Of a stretch of 64,000 bases of DNA, positions 15,828 through 24,452 are shown in pieces. Under the pieces are notes generated by a model. It did not search any database and had not been told where the DNA came from. It was given only the letters and a program-made list of their open reading frames with translations. How positions within the stretch are numbered: position 1 is the first letter of the stretch; each line of letters begins with the position of its first letter. Origin of the DNA: CBDCFV01 sp965261795 (GTDB taxonomy: Bacteria; Chloroflexota; Dehalococcoidia; Lucifugimonadales; UBA3495); contig OZ253476.1 in assembly GCA_965261795.1 (NCBI GenBank), positions 930,001 through 994,000 of the forward strand. Direction: 5' to 3'. Position numbers and translations under genes: made by a program.

Positions 15828-16994
15828 GTGACGACAACGACCCCGGAAGAGGCCCGCACCCAGATCGTAAACATGGTCCGAGACTTCGTCAGGCGCGAAG
15901 TGGAACCGGTCGCCGAGAAGCTGGACCGGGAAGACATCGTCCCGCTGGACCTGATAGACAAAATGAAAGACCTGGGCCTCTTCGGAATTACCATCCCCGA
16001 AGAGTACGGCGGTCTGGGCTTGGACTACACCACCTTTGCGTCCGTCTTCGAGGAGCTGAGCAAAGGTTTCATGAGCATCAGCGGCGCCATCGGCACCCAC
16101 CACATCCTGGCCTACATGATCACCCACTACGGCACCGAGGAACAAAAACGCCGGTTCCTGCCGGACTTGGCGTCGGGCAAAAAACGCGGTGGGCTGGCCT
16201 TGACCGAGCCGGGCGGCGGCACTGATGTGGCCAACCTCCAGACCACCGCCGACAAGGACGGCGAAGAGTACGTCATCAACGGCACCAAGATGTTCATTAC
16301 CAATGGGCGCTACGGGGACGCTTTCTGCCTGCTTGCCCGCACCGACCGGTCGGTGGAACCCAAGCACCGGGGCATAAGCGCTTTCGTGGTGGAGAAGGGC
16401 GATCCGGGCTTTAGAGTTGGCCGCGATCTGGATAAGATGGGCTACCGGGGACTCGACACCTGCGAGCTGATTTTCGACAACGTCCGCATCCCCACCGAAA
16501 ACCTCATCGGCGACCAGGAGGGTCGCGGCTTCTCCCAAGTCATGAGCGGCCTGGAGACCGGCCGTATCAACGTTGCCGCCCGAGCCGTGGGAGTGGCCCA
16601 AGCCGCCTTTGACGCCTCGATGCGCTATTCACAGCAGCGCCGTACCTTCGGCGTTCCCATCTCCCAACACCAAGCCATCCAGTTAAAGCTGGCGGACATG
16701 GCGACCAAAATCCAAGCAGCGCGCTTGCTGACCTACGACGCGGCCGCTAGGAAGGACCGCGGCGAGCGGGTGGACTTGGAAGCAGGAATGGCCAAGCTGT
16801 TCGCCAGCGAAATCTGCCAGGAAATCACGCTGGAGGCGGTGCGCATCCACGGGGGTTACGGTTACATAAAAGAGTCGCCGGTGGAGCGGTACTACCGGGA
16901 CGCGCCGCTGATGATTATCGGAGAGGGCACCAACGAAATAATGAAGCTGCTCATCGCCCGTCAGTTGCTCAGTCGTCCGGAGTACCAAGTCTAG
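15828..16994 (+). CDS. Acyl-CoA dehydrogenase
   Basis: 388 residues, GTG start with AAGGAG six bases upstream. FAD enzyme that introduces a double bond into acyl-CoA. Marks: FGITIPEEYGGLGLDYTTF, LALTEPGGGTDVANLQTTA, MFITNGRYGD, MGYRGLDTCELIFDNVRIP. The C-terminal part has RTFGVPISQHQAIQLKLADM, RIHGGYGYIKESPVERYYRDA and IIGEGTNEI, whose Glu near 366 is the catalytic base. The last 63 bases of the gene belong to a 65-bp sequence repeated exactly at 18884-18948, after the inserted restriction-modification cassette. The first repeat copy keeps this gene whole. The fatty-acid or amino-acid substrate is unknown. Confidence 0.93.
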   Translation: MTTTTPEEARTQIVNMVRDFVRREVEPVAEKLDREDIVPLDLIDKMKDLGLFGITIPEEYGGLGLDYTTFASVFEELSKGFMSISGAIGTHHILAYMITHYGTEEQKRRFLPDLASGKKRGGLALTEPGGGTDVANLQTTADKDGEEYVINGTKMFITNGRYGDAFCLLARTDRSVEPKHRGISAFVVEKGDPGFRVGRDLDKMGYRGLDTCELIFDNVRIPTENLIGDQEGRGFSQVMSGLETGRINVAARAVGVAQAAFDASMRYSQQRRTFGVPISQHQAIQLKLADMATKIQAARLLTYDAAARKDRGERVDLEAGMAKLFASEICQEITLEAVRIHGGYGYIKESPVERYYRDAPLMIIGEGTNEIMKLLIARQLLSRPEYQV

Positions 16995-16996
16995 GG
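16932..16996 (+). repeat. 65-bp direct repeat, left copy
   Basis: From AACGAAATAATGAAGCTGCT to CAAGTCTAGGG: the last codons and stop of the acyl-CoA dehydrogenase plus two bases. It is identical over 65 bp to 18884-18948. The two copies bracket the ApaLI-like restriction-modification genes, as expected from insertion with long target duplication. Confidence 0.95.
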
Positions 16997-17033
16997 CGAG
17001 TCTTTTCTCCAGGACAAGTAGCATATTTTGCCA

Positions 17034-17666
17034 ATGGGGATTGAAGAACGGATCAGGGCAGTTGCTCTCAACTATTCTAATCAACTCAAGCAAAGAATAG
17101 GTGAGCGAATGCAAGAGATGACAGCCGATGACACATCGCATTTCTTAATTTATCAGGTGCTTGGCGTGACTGACCAAGAAGGACATCTGATTGACCTGTA
17201 CCAGAACAAAGGCCGGTTTTTGTATCGCTACGCCGGGGCGTTCCTGGAAAGTGCGGCAAAGCTGTGCTTTCTTGAGAAATTCCCCGATTCCACGGCTATT
17301 CGCGTACCTAACACAAGGGGGCAACGCCCCAAGACATTCGAGGTAGATTGCCTCGTTAATTCGGAGGCGATTGAAATCAAATGGCGTGACGCCACTACCG
17401 ATGGCGACCATATTACCAAAGAGCACACAAGAATCCTTGCCATCACGGATGCCGGCTATACGCCGATCAGGGTGATGTTCTACTATCCCAACCGCTCTCA
17501 GAGCATCAAGGTTCAACAGGCTGTAGAGGCCCTCTACAGCGCTGTGAAAGGCCAATATCACTATGGGGACGCAGCGTGGAATTATGTTAGTAGCCGCACC
17601 AATGTTGATTTACTTGGAATATTAAAGAAATTGGGTAGCGAGAATGCTTCAGGAACCGGAAACTAG
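17034..17666 (+). CDS. ApaLI-like type II restriction endonuclease
   Basis: 210 residues from ATG 17034. The core TFEVDCLVNSEAIEIKWRDA holds a PD-(D/E)xK arrangement: Asp105, then Glu114-x-Lys116. The following segment, ATTDGDHITKEHTRI, matches the ApaLI endonuclease family (recognition GTGCAC). Overlaps the downstream methyltransferase gene by 23 bases, as in compact type II systems. Base composition is visibly more AT-rich than the flanking metabolic genes. The pair is bounded by the 65-bp repeat, so it is a recent arrival. The specificity is inferred from family resemblance. GTGCAC sites are still common in the window (for example near 10803, 12379 and 48094), so no avoidance is evident. 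Confidence 0.85.
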   Translation: MGIEERIRAVALNYSNQLKQRIGERMQEMTADDTSHFLIYQVLGVTDQEGHLIDLYQNKGRFLYRYAGAFLESAAKLCFLEKFPDSTAIRVPNTRGQRPKTFEVDCLVNSEAIEIKWRDATTDGDHITKEHTRILAITDAGYTPIRVMFYYPNRSQSIKVQQAVEALYSAVKGQYHYGDAAWNYVSSRTNVDLLGILKKLGSENASGTGN

Positions 17667-18885
17667 AATCCTCAAAGGAGACTGCTTATCCGTATTACCC
17701 ACTATTCAATCGGAGAGCGTGTCTCTCGCATACCTAGATCCACCATTCTTTACTCAAAAGAAGCATCGGCTCCGAACTCGCGATCGGTCTCGCGAATTTT
17801 CTTTCGATGACGTCTGGTCTTCCAACCGCGAATATACCGAATTCCTGTATGACCGGTTGGTCGAGACACGCCGGACGCTCTCAAACAAAGGGTGCCTGTT
17901 TTTTCATTGCGATAGAAACGCAACTCATTTAGCACGGTTTGTTCTTGACGAGGTGATGGGACCTGAAGGCTTCAAGTCTGAGATCATCTGGCACTATCGA
18001 CGGTGGTCGAGTTCAACCAAGACACTACTTCCGGCGCATCAAACGATCTACTTCTACACCAAATCGCCAGACTATACTTTTAATGTATTGTGGGAGGACT
18101 ATTCTCCCTCAACAAACGTGGATCAGATATTGCAACGTCGGGCCAGAGATGCCTATGGCAAGACAGTTTACCAACGGAACGATGTTGGAGAAGTAGTAAG
18201 TAACGGTGGAAAAAAGGGGGTGCCCCTAAGCGATGTTTGGGATATACCATACCTGAATCCCAAAGCTAAAGAGCGTACCGGTTATCCCACCCAAAAGCCG
18301 CTGACGTTGTTGGAAAGGATAATTCGGATCGCTACCCGAGAAAATGATTGGGTGCTTGACCCCTTCTGTGGCAGTGGGACAACGTTGGTCGCATCAAAGA
18401 TGCTGCATCGTAATGCCATTGGCATAGATACTTCGGATGACGCTCTTGCCCTGACTTCCACAAGAATCCGGGAGCTCCGGAAAAGTGAATCAAGCCTATT
18501 TGTCCGAGGACGGGATTCTTATCACAACGTCGATGAGACTGCACTAACATTCTTGCGGGGATTAGAGTACGTGCCAGTCCAACGAAACAAAGGAATCGAC
18601 GCAATCCTGAAGGAAGACTTTGGAGGGACTCCTATCCCTGTACGAGTACAGCGAGAGGAAGAAACCCTCATTGAGGCCGGCAACAAGCTATACCATGCCT
18701 CAAAAGGGAAAAACGTGCGTGTAATGTTTCTAGTCGCGCGAACTAACGGCGGCTACATGGCTCTAGGTGACGATCTGCCCCCTGGGGTGGTCATCATCAA
18801 CGCACCGGCTTTAGAAATCCAAGAATACCTTACTCGTTTGAATCCCACATTAGCTGCCCTTAGTGCCAAACAATGTTCACTATAA
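17644..18885 (+). CDS. Type II DNA methyltransferase (beta class), ApaLI partner
   Basis: 413 residues. DPPF (32-35) comes before the AdoMet motif DPFCGSGTT (about 238-246), the beta-class order of amino-methyltransferases (N4-cytosine or N6-adenine). ERTGYPTQKPLTLLERII precedes motif I, as is usual. About 130 residues after motif I form an extra C-terminal domain, possibly target recognition. It would protect the host from the endonuclease encoded immediately upstream and overlapping. Its stop codon (18883-18885) ends two bases into the right copy of the 65-bp repeat, so the gene fills the inserted segment to its edge. Base composition is AT-rich relative to the flanks. Confidence 0.88.
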   Translation: MLQEPETRILKGDCLSVLPTIQSESVSLAYLDPPFFTQKKHRLRTRDRSREFSFDDVWSSNREYTEFLYDRLVETRRTLSNKGCLFFHCDRNATHLARFVLDEVMGPEGFKSEIIWHYRRWSSSTKTLLPAHQTIYFYTKSPDYTFNVLWEDYSPSTNVDQILQRRARDAYGKTVYQRNDVGEVVSNGGKKGVPLSDVWDIPYLNPKAKERTGYPTQKPLTLLERIIRIATRENDWVLDPFCGSGTTLVASKMLHRNAIGIDTSDDALALTSTRIRELRKSESSLFVRGRDSYHNVDETALTFLRGLEYVPVQRNKGIDAILKEDFGGTPIPVRVQREEETLIEAGNKLYHASKGKNVRVMFLVARTNGGYMALGDDLPPGVVIINAPALEIQEYLTRLNPTLAALSAKQCSL

Positions 18886-18948
18886 CGAAATAATGAAGCT
18901 GCTCATCGCCCGTCAGTTGCTCAGTCGTCCGGAGTACCAAGTCTAGGG
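18884..18948 (+). repeat. 65-bp direct repeat, right copy
   Basis: Exact copy of 16932-16996. The first two bases also complete the stop codon of the methyltransferase gene. It carries an orphan copy of the acyl-CoA dehydrogenase C-terminal codons without the rest of that gene. Confidence 0.95.
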
Positions 18949-18958
18949 AAAGCTCGGT

Positions 18959-19672
18959 CTACCCTTCAGCCGCGGAGGCGGCTAACGGATTGAAGGTCAG
19001 CCGCTTCACGGTGTCTTGGCCCGGGTTCCGCCATTGGTGGCGGGTGTTGCCCGGCACCAGGATGCCGTCTCCCTCCGAGACTTCATACTCTTGACCGTCA
19101 CACAGCAGCGTGCCGTGACCTTCCAATACGTAGGCCACATGCTCCCAGGGATGGGTGTGTCCACCGGCGTCTTGATGAGAAGACTGCCCACCGGCCAGCT
19201 CAATGTAAAGCATACTGTAGGTGGGAGCGCCGTCCGCCGAGCTTATCAGCCTCACGCCGCCACTACCCATTAGTTCGCTGCGATTGCGAATCACCAGCGG
19301 CTCTCCGGTGCCTACGCCGCCGTTGTTGCGGGCTCCCCCGGATTGCGCGGCAACCAACGGGTTGATCTCCAAGCGCCGGATGACCCTTGCGCCGCCGTCG
19401 TTCAGCGTGTAGTGGTCCACGTTGCCGGGAATGAATATCCCGTCCCCTGCCTTGACAGGGTATCCCTTGCCGTCGCACATCAACGTCCCGGACCCGGAGA
19501 TTATATACACCTCATGCTCCCATGAGTGGATGTGATGGGTGCTGGTCTGGCCCGGGTTAATCTCCGAGTAGGTCATGGTGCAGGTGGGCGGGTTGTCGTC
19601 CAACCCTATCAACCGGGTTGATAGCCTGCCGGGGACGTGAAGGTTTCTGAAGTTCTTGATTACCAGGTTCAT
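18959..19672 (-). CDS. Bicupin protein
   Basis: 237 residues, start ATG with GAGGAG nine bases upstream. Two cupin barrels in tandem. The first has THHIHSWEHEVYIISGSG and IFIPGNVDHYTL; the second has GGHTHPWEHVAYVLEGHG and ILVPGNTRHQWRN. Each carries the HxH(x3-5)E...H pattern of a metal-binding cupin. Members include dioxygenases, decarboxylases and sugar-phosphate isomerases; the exact role cannot be told. The gene ends ten bases after the right 65-bp repeat, and its promoter-proximal neighbour is an enoyl-CoA hydratase gene on the same strand. Confidence 0.85.
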   Translation of the reverse strand: MNLVIKNFRNLHVPGRLSTRLIGLDDNPPTCTMTYSEINPGQTSTHHIHSWEHEVYIISGSGTLMCDGKGYPVKAGDGIFIPGNVDHYTLNDGGARVIRRLEINPLVAAQSGGARNNGGVGTGEPLVIRNRSELMGSGGVRLISSADGAPTYSMLYIELAGGQSSHQDAGGHTHPWEHVAYVLEGHGTLLCDGQEYEVSEGDGILVPGNTRHQWRNPGQDTVKRLTFNPLAASAAEG

Positions 19673-19702
19673 AGCTGTGAACTCCTCACTGGGGCCCGGG
19701 AT

Positions 19703-20479
19703 CTACTGGCCCTGCCATTGGGGCTTGCGCTTCTCGGCGAAAGCCCTGGGACCCTCCTTGGAGTCTTCCGTGGTAAGAAGCTGGTCGTACATGTGGTAGG
19801 TCAGAGAGGAGATGTCCTGAGTGGACATGTTAAGGCCGCGGTAGGCCAACTCTTTGAAGTACTGCACCGCCAACGGAGCATTCTCCGCTATCTGGTTCGC
19901 CAGCTTCATCGCCTCAGGCATCAACTCGTCGCCGGGAACGACCCTGTTGACGAACCCGATTTCGTAGGCGCGTTGGGCGGATATGGGCTGGGCGGTGAAC
20001 ACCAGTTCCAACGTAGCCGAAAGGGATATGGCTTTCGGCAGGATGGTGCCGAACGGAGGCAAAAGGCTCCACTTGGTTTCGGTAATGCCCAGTTGGGCCT
20101 CTTCCGCCGCTACCCGCAGGTCGCACATCTGGGCGATAGACCAGCCGCCGGCCAAGGCGAACCCGTTGATAGCTGCGATGAGCGGCTTCCAAGTCTGCGG
20201 CCACATGAACGGCCTGTCCTGGGACATACTCTGAGAGGCCCTGGCTTGGACTCCCTCGGCGTTGTCGGCAGCCCGCTCCTTCAGGTCGCGGCCGGCGCAG
20301 AAGGCCCTTCCGGCCCCGGTGATTATCGCCACGAAAGCGTCGCTGTCGCTGTCGAACTGCGTGATTGCGTCGCCCAGGTCCTGCCGTAGTTGGCGGTTGA
20401 TGGAGTTCAGCGAGTCGGGACGGTTCAGGGTGATTACGACGACGTTGTCCCGTTTTTCGTATAGTACCGTTTCAGCCAT
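19703..20479 (-). CDS. Enoyl-CoA hydratase/isomerase family protein
   Basis: 258 residues from the ATG preceded by AGAGGA. Crotonase fold: VVVITLNRPDSLNSINRQ, AIITGAGRAFCAGRDLKE (oxyanion-hole block), and AAINGFALAGGWSIAQMCDLRVA (second oxyanion-hole block). ITETKWSLLPPFGT sits where hydratases keep a catalytic Glu, and AYEIGFVNRVVPGDELM follows. At the first catalytic Glu position of hydratases (GGG-x-E) it has GGWSIAQMCD, so hydratase activity is not assured. It lies 30 bases upstream of the bicupin gene; both probably form one unit. An earlier in-frame ATG falls in a dispersed palindrome and is not preferred. Confidence 0.85.
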   Translation of the reverse strand: MAETVLYEKRDNVVVITLNRPDSLNSINRQLRQDLGDAITQFDSDSDAFVAIITGAGRAFCAGRDLKERAADNAEGVQARASQSMSQDRPFMWPQTWKPLIAAINGFALAGGWSIAQMCDLRVAAEEAQLGITETKWSLLPPFGTILPKAISLSATLELVFTAQPISAQRAYEIGFVNRVVPGDELMPEAMKLANQIAENAPLAVQYFKELAYRGLNMSTQDISSLTYHMYDQLLTTEDSKEGPRAFAEKRKPQWQGQ

Positions 20480-20492
20480 CCGAGTCCTCTCT

Positions 20493-20590
20493 ACCGTTAT
20501 TCCGCGCAAGCGGGAATCTATATCTTCCGTCATTCTCGCGCAGGCGGGAATCCATATCTTCCGTCATTCCCGCGTAGGCGGGAATCCATA
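20493..20590. repeat. Three tandem dispersed palindromes
   Basis: Three consecutive copies of the TTCCCGCG-N-AGGCGGGAAT palindrome at roughly 35-base spacing, each followed by CATATCTT-like sequence. They lie directly upstream of the enoyl-CoA hydratase gene, so they may form the 5' part of its transcript. Confidence 0.85.
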
Positions 20591-20670
20591 GCTACAGTTT
20601 GGTTCCCCGCGGGGGCGCTGACAGGGGTATGTAAAATTGAGATTATAGCTACGAACCGGCCCCACCGCCC

Positions 20671-20830
20671 CTGGATTCCGGCCTACGCCGGAATGACGGA
20701 ATGGGCCCGCCTGGATTCCGGCCTACGCCGGAATGACGGAATGGGCCCGCCTGGATTCCGGCCTGCGCCGGAATGACGGAATGGGCCCGCCTGGATTCCG
20801 GCCTACGCCGGAATGACGGAATGGGCCCGA
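20671..20830. repeat. 40-bp tandem repeat, four copies
   Basis: Unit CTGGATTCCGGCCTACGCCG plus GAATGACGGAATGGGCCCGC, with starts at 20671, 20711, 20751 and 20791. The third copy has one substitution (CCTGCG). Each unit contains a palindrome (ATTCCGGCC-TA-CGCCGGAAT) related to the dispersed family, then a GGGCCC. No unique spacers are present, so it is not a CRISPR array. The rest of 20591-21048 shows no gene. Confidence 0.9.
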
Positions 20831-21048
20831 TACGGAATGGGCCCGATAGTGAGCATTTGGGAGCGGTTTTGTATTTGAGCAAGCCTACCCTACTATGCGG
20901 TCTCACGTTCAACTGCGTAAAGTCCCAAATGAAATACATACCCTTGTCAGCGCCTGCGCGGGGAAGACGAAGGAATAATGCGCCCAAGGTTAAGCTGGTA
21001 CGGAATGAGCAATCCAAGGTCAAGCCGTGCGGTCTACCCGGTGCTCAA

Positions 21049-21387
21049 TCAAGCGTATTCTCCAAGGTACACGCCGCCAATGACGTGCAGGTGGCCGTGG
21101 CTCTGGCTTTGCAGGCCGTCACGCCCGAAATTGGACAAAATGCGGAATCCTCCGGGGGAAAAGGCCGTACCCAATTCCACCGCGATGTTCCCCAGCCTTG
21201 ACATCAACCCGTTGCTCCACATATCGAACTGGTCCAAGTGCTGCTTGGGCATCACCAGCAACATCACCGGCACCCAAGTCAGCCGGTTCCTGATTACCAT
21301 TATGTCGTTGTCCACGTACCATATCTTGGCGTCCCGGTCATGGTAGTGGGTGATGTTGCAGAAGACGCAATTGGCCCGGAAACTCAA
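21049..21387 (-). CDS. HIT family nucleotide hydrolase/transferase
   Basis: 112 residues. The histidine triad is HGHLH (97-101), preceded by SNFGRDGLQSQS, and an N-terminal CVFCNI motif may bind zinc. HIT proteins hydrolyse or transfer nucleoside phosphates, for example diadenosine polyphosphates or AMP conjugates. VMLLVMPKQHLDQFD is the usual strand-loop before the helix. Slightly short but complete. It is divergent from pyrG, with the shared gap of about 260 bases holding the strong pyrG promoter. Confidence 0.88.
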   Translation of the reverse strand: MSFRANCVFCNITHYHDRDAKIWYVDNDIMVIRNRLTWVPVMLLVMPKQHLDQFDMWSNGLMSRLGNIAVELGTAFSPGGFRILSNFGRDGLQSQSHGHLHVIGGVYLGEYA

Positions 21388-21495
21388 ACGGGGATACTCC
21401 CTTGGTCTGGAATACGGCCTTTCGCCAAGCGTTTGTGAATATATAGTCCGCTATACACCTTGTCAACCGGAGTCATTTTGCCTGAAGACCGACGC

Positions 21496-21525
21496 TTGAC
21501 ACTTTTCGAATAGTGACTCTATAAT
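21496..21525 (+). promoter_or_regulatory. Sigma-70-type promoter for pyrG
   Basis: TTGACA (21496-21501), 18-base spacer, TATAAT (21520-21525). Both boxes match consensus. It points toward pyrG, whose GTG start lies 125 bases downstream, leaving a fairly long 5' leader. Confidence 0.8.
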
Positions 21526-21650
21526 GCTAATCAATCCTCACGCGGGGCCCCGGTTCCTCGTTGCGCTCCACTTTTCTTGTACTATCCAACCCTGCTTCCG
21601 CTTTATCTGATGTATGCCTAAGCCTTTTCCCGGACACTCAGGATCGGCAC

Positions 21651-23282
21651 GTGGCCACTAAGTATATTTTTGTCACCGGGGGAGTGGTCAGCTCACTCGG
21701 CAAAGGGATCAGCGTCGCATCCATCGGCCGCATCCTCAAGAGCCGGGGGTTATCGGTTTCGGTAGTCAAGCTGGATCCCTACCTGAATGTCGATCCGGGC
21801 ACCATGTCCCCCTATCAGCACGGGGAAGTATTTGTCACTGCCGACGGCGGGGAAACCGACCTTGACTTGGGCCACTACGAACGGTTTATCGACGCCGACC
21901 TCACCCGCGCATCCAACCTGACTGCCGGCGAGGTCTACTTGGACCTTATCAGTAAAGAGCGGCGGGGCGACTTTCTCGGCGGCACCATCCAAGCCGTTCC
22001 CCATGTAACCAACGTGATCAAGCAGCGTATCATCAGCTTAGCCGAAACCCACAACGTCGACGTAGTGGTGGTGGAAGTGGGCGGCACGGTGGGAGACATT
22101 GAAGGACTTCCCTTTCTGGAGGCCATTCGCCAAGTCCGGAACGACGTCGGCCGCGACAACGTTTACTATATCCACCTGACACTGCTTCCCTACTTGGCCG
22201 CCGCCCAGGAGTTGAAGACCAAGCCCACCCAGCACAGCGTCAAAGAATTGCGGGCTATCGGCATCCAACCCGACGCTATCCTTTGCCGGAGCGACTTTCC
22301 CGTATCCGACTCGATTCGTGAGAAGATATCCTCCTTCTGCGACGTTCCTCAACTAGCGGTTATTCCTTTAACAACGGTGGACAACGTGTATGAGGTCCCG
22401 CTCATATTGGAGGAGGCCGGCTTGGGGGACATCATCCTGGACTCATTGGGGCTGGATGCCCGGTCCAGGGATATGACTGACTGGGCCGGCATGGTCGCGC
22501 GGATGAAAAACGTCAAAGAGACTGTGCCCATCGCATTGGTGGGCAAGTACGTGGAGTACCCCGACTCCTACCTGTCGGTAAAGGAAGCCCTGCGCCACGC
22601 CGGGTTGCACCACGATAAAGCAGTGGACATTCAATGGGTGCACTCCGAAGACGTGGAAAAATACGGCCCCGACTCGCTGTTGGGCAGTGCGTGCGGCATA
22701 GTAGTCCCCGGCGGCTTCGGCCCGCGCGGAGTGGAAGGGATGGTCACCACCGTCCAATACGCGCGGCAACACCAAGTGCCTTACTTGGGCCTGTGCTTGG
22801 GGTTGCAGGTAATGGTAATCGAGTGGGCCCGTAATATGATGGGCTTGAAGGCCGCCAATTCTTCCGAATTGGACCCGGACACGCCCCACCCGGTCATAGA
22901 CATCATGCCCAATCAGCGCGGGATTACCGATATGGGCGGCACTATGCGGCTGGGCCGGTATCCCTGCCGGCCAGTGCCGAATACCCTGACCATGGACGCT
23001 TACCGGGAAAGCTTGGTATGGGAGCGGCATCGCCACCGTTTCGAGTTGAACAACGCCTATCGCGAGGCCTTGGAAAACTCCGGCTTGGTAATGGCTGGAC
23101 TGTCGCCCGATGGGGAGTTGGTGGAGACCGGGGAGGTCAAAGACCATCCCTACATGGTGGGAGTCCAGTTTCATCCCGAGTTCCGGTCCCGGCCCAACAG
23201 GCCGCACCCGTTGTTCAGCGGCTTTCTTGCCGCCGCGGCCAACACGATACGCGAAGGAGAACAGCGGCCGCTGCCTTTGTAA
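21651..23282 (+). CDS. pyrG: CTP synthase
   Basis: 543 residues from a GTG start (AGGATCGG upstream); codons further upstream lie in the leader and do not match the family. Makes CTP from UTP, ATP and glutamine. The synthetase domain begins KYIFVTGGVVSSLGKGI and contains SPYQHGEVFVTADGGETDLDLGHYERF and VVVEVGGTVGDIEGLPFLEA. The glutamine amidotransferase domain has LGLCLGLQ with the nucleophile Cys near 381, and GVQFHPEFRSRP with the His and Glu. All key residues are present. A consensus promoter lies upstream. The small membrane protein, transaldolase-like gene and rho follow on the same strand. Confidence 0.97.
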   Translation: MATKYIFVTGGVVSSLGKGISVASIGRILKSRGLSVSVVKLDPYLNVDPGTMSPYQHGEVFVTADGGETDLDLGHYERFIDADLTRASNLTAGEVYLDLISKERRGDFLGGTIQAVPHVTNVIKQRIISLAETHNVDVVVVEVGGTVGDIEGLPFLEAIRQVRNDVGRDNVYYIHLTLLPYLAAAQELKTKPTQHSVKELRAIGIQPDAILCRSDFPVSDSIREKISSFCDVPQLAVIPLTTVDNVYEVPLILEEAGLGDIILDSLGLDARSRDMTDWAGMVARMKNVKETVPIALVGKYVEYPDSYLSVKEALRHAGLHHDKAVDIQWVHSEDVEKYGPDSLLGSACGIVVPGGFGPRGVEGMVTTVQYARQHQVPYLGLCLGLQVMVIEWARNMMGLKAANSSELDPDTPHPVIDIMPNQRGITDMGGTMRLGRYPCRPVPNTLTMDAYRESLVWERHRHRFELNNAYREALENSGLVMAGLSPDGELVETGEVKDHPYMVGVQFHPEFRSRPNRPHPLFSGFLAAAANTIREGEQRPLPL

Positions 23283-23356
23283 TGTTTAATGACGAGAGCA
23301 TTTCAACGCATGAGGGTACAGATCACACCGGGATTTCAAGGGTAAGGCCAACTGCT

Positions 23357-23641
23357 ATGTCAGCAGACACTATTGCTATCATCACCACCGTCATCACCGT
23401 AGGGATACTGTTGTTCGGCGCGACGGCGGCCATGTTCCAAATGCAGTACAAACGAATGGACTCCATTGATAACCGGATTGGCTCCCTGGAGAACCGGATT
23501 ACCGCCTTTGAGCAGCGTGTGGAAAATCGGTTTATCGCCTTCGAGACCCGGTTCTCCACACTGGAGCAGCGGCAAGCTCGTCTTGAGGACATGATGGAAG
23601 GGATCATCGAAATGCTTTCCCGTGCCCCTCAATCAGCCTAA
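23357..23641 (+). CDS. Small membrane-anchored coiled-coil protein
   Basis: 94 residues from ATG 23357. One N-terminal membrane helix (IAIITTVITVGILLFGATAA, about 6-25) is followed by a long heptad-rich helix (MDSIDNRIGSLENRITAFEQ, then repeats of RxxxFExRFxxLEQRQARLED). It is probably an oligomer anchored in the inner membrane with the coil in the cytoplasm. The family is not recognised beyond this pattern. The frame is open much further upstream but overlaps pyrG; an alternative ATG at 23282 overlaps the pyrG stop. It sits 17 bases before the transaldolase-like gene. Confidence 0.6.
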   Translation: MSADTIAIITTVITVGILLFGATAAMFQMQYKRMDSIDNRIGSLENRITAFEQRVENRFIAFETRFSTLEQRQARLEDMMEGIIEMLSRAPQSA

Positions 23642-23658
23642 CCAAGAGATGTGACGAA

Positions 23659-24315
23659 ATGAAACTGTTTTTAGACACCGCCAATGTGCAGGAAATCCGC
23701 GACGGAGTCCGTCTGGGCGTCGTCAGCGGGGTGACCACTAACCCGTCCCTGGCTGCTTCCGAGGGCATCAGTAACCGGGAGAACTACCGCGCCACAGTGC
23801 AGGAGATTTCCGACATTCTCGACGGCCCCATTTCTGTTGAAGTGGTCAGTCTGGACGCCCAAGGGATGATTGAAGAGGGCCGGGAAATCGCCGAGTGGAT
23901 TCCCAATCCTTGGGTAAAAATCCCAAGCACCGCCGCTGGGTTCGAGGCCATATCTACCTTGGCCAAGGACGGCATCAAGGTCAACCAAACTCTGTGCTTC
24001 TCCTTGAACCAAGCCCTTCTTGGCGCTCAAGCCGGTTCCTACGCGGTCAGTCCATTCGTGGGCCGCTTGGACGACATCGGCCAGCAGGGTATGGACCTGG
24101 TCGAAGAGATAGTCTCCGTCTTCAACCAGCAAAAAATAGAAACCCAGGTGCTTGCGGCCAGTATCCGGAACCCGCTGCATTGCTCCTGCGCCGCCAAGGC
24201 CGGCGCCCACATCGCCACCGTCCCGTACAAGGTCCTGTTGCAAATGGTGCAGCACCCGTTGACCGACGCTGGCGTCAGCAGGTTCCTGGCAGACTGGCAG
24301 AAAGCCGGAGATTAG
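23659..24315 (+). CDS. fsa: Transaldolase / fructose-6-phosphate aldolase-like
   Basis: 218 residues, the short (TalC/Fsa) class of transaldolase, a cytoplasmic Schiff-base aldolase in the pentose phosphate pathway. Begins MKLFLDTANVQEIRDGV and has GVVSGVTTNPSL. The reactive Lys87 lies in WVKIPSTAAGFEAI. VNQTLCFSLNQALLGAQAG, SPFVGRLDDIG and HIATVPYKVLLQMVQHPLTD also match. Whether it acts as transaldolase or as fructose-6-phosphate aldolase depends on one active-site residue I cannot assign safely. It lies between the coiled-coil gene and rho, all on the plus strand. Confidence 0.9.
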   Translation: MKLFLDTANVQEIRDGVRLGVVSGVTTNPSLAASEGISNRENYRATVQEISDILDGPISVEVVSLDAQGMIEEGREIAEWIPNPWVKIPSTAAGFEAISTLAKDGIKVNQTLCFSLNQALLGAQAGSYAVSPFVGRLDDIGQQGMDLVEEIVSVFNQQKIETQVLAASIRNPLHCSCAAKAGAHIATVPYKVLLQMVQHPLTDAGVSRFLADWQKAGD

Positions 24316-24452
24316 GGAATGCTTACGGCCGCTAATCAAGGACTTTGCTCCTTTACCGTTTATCAGTCGTTTGTTTTCAATTCCCCTCGATTCAGTTCTC
24401 CCCTTACAAGATCAATGGACATATCCCTTCCCTTTAACGTAACGAGGTGAAC

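Noticed and set aside
14874..16601. Very long open frame antisense to ggt and the acyl-CoA dehydrogenase
   Set aside because: It is a shadow of GC-rich coding sequence on the other strand: no ribosome site, no domain, and both plus-strand genes are clear.
17034..18885. Avoidance of the ApaLI site GTGCAC in the host
   Set aside because: Several GTGCAC sites remain in the window (for example near 10803, 12379, 22637 and 48094), so no depletion can be claimed.
20649..21023. 124-codon minus-strand frame across the 40-bp repeats
   Set aside because: Most of it is repeat translation (RRPESRR-type runs); no start site.
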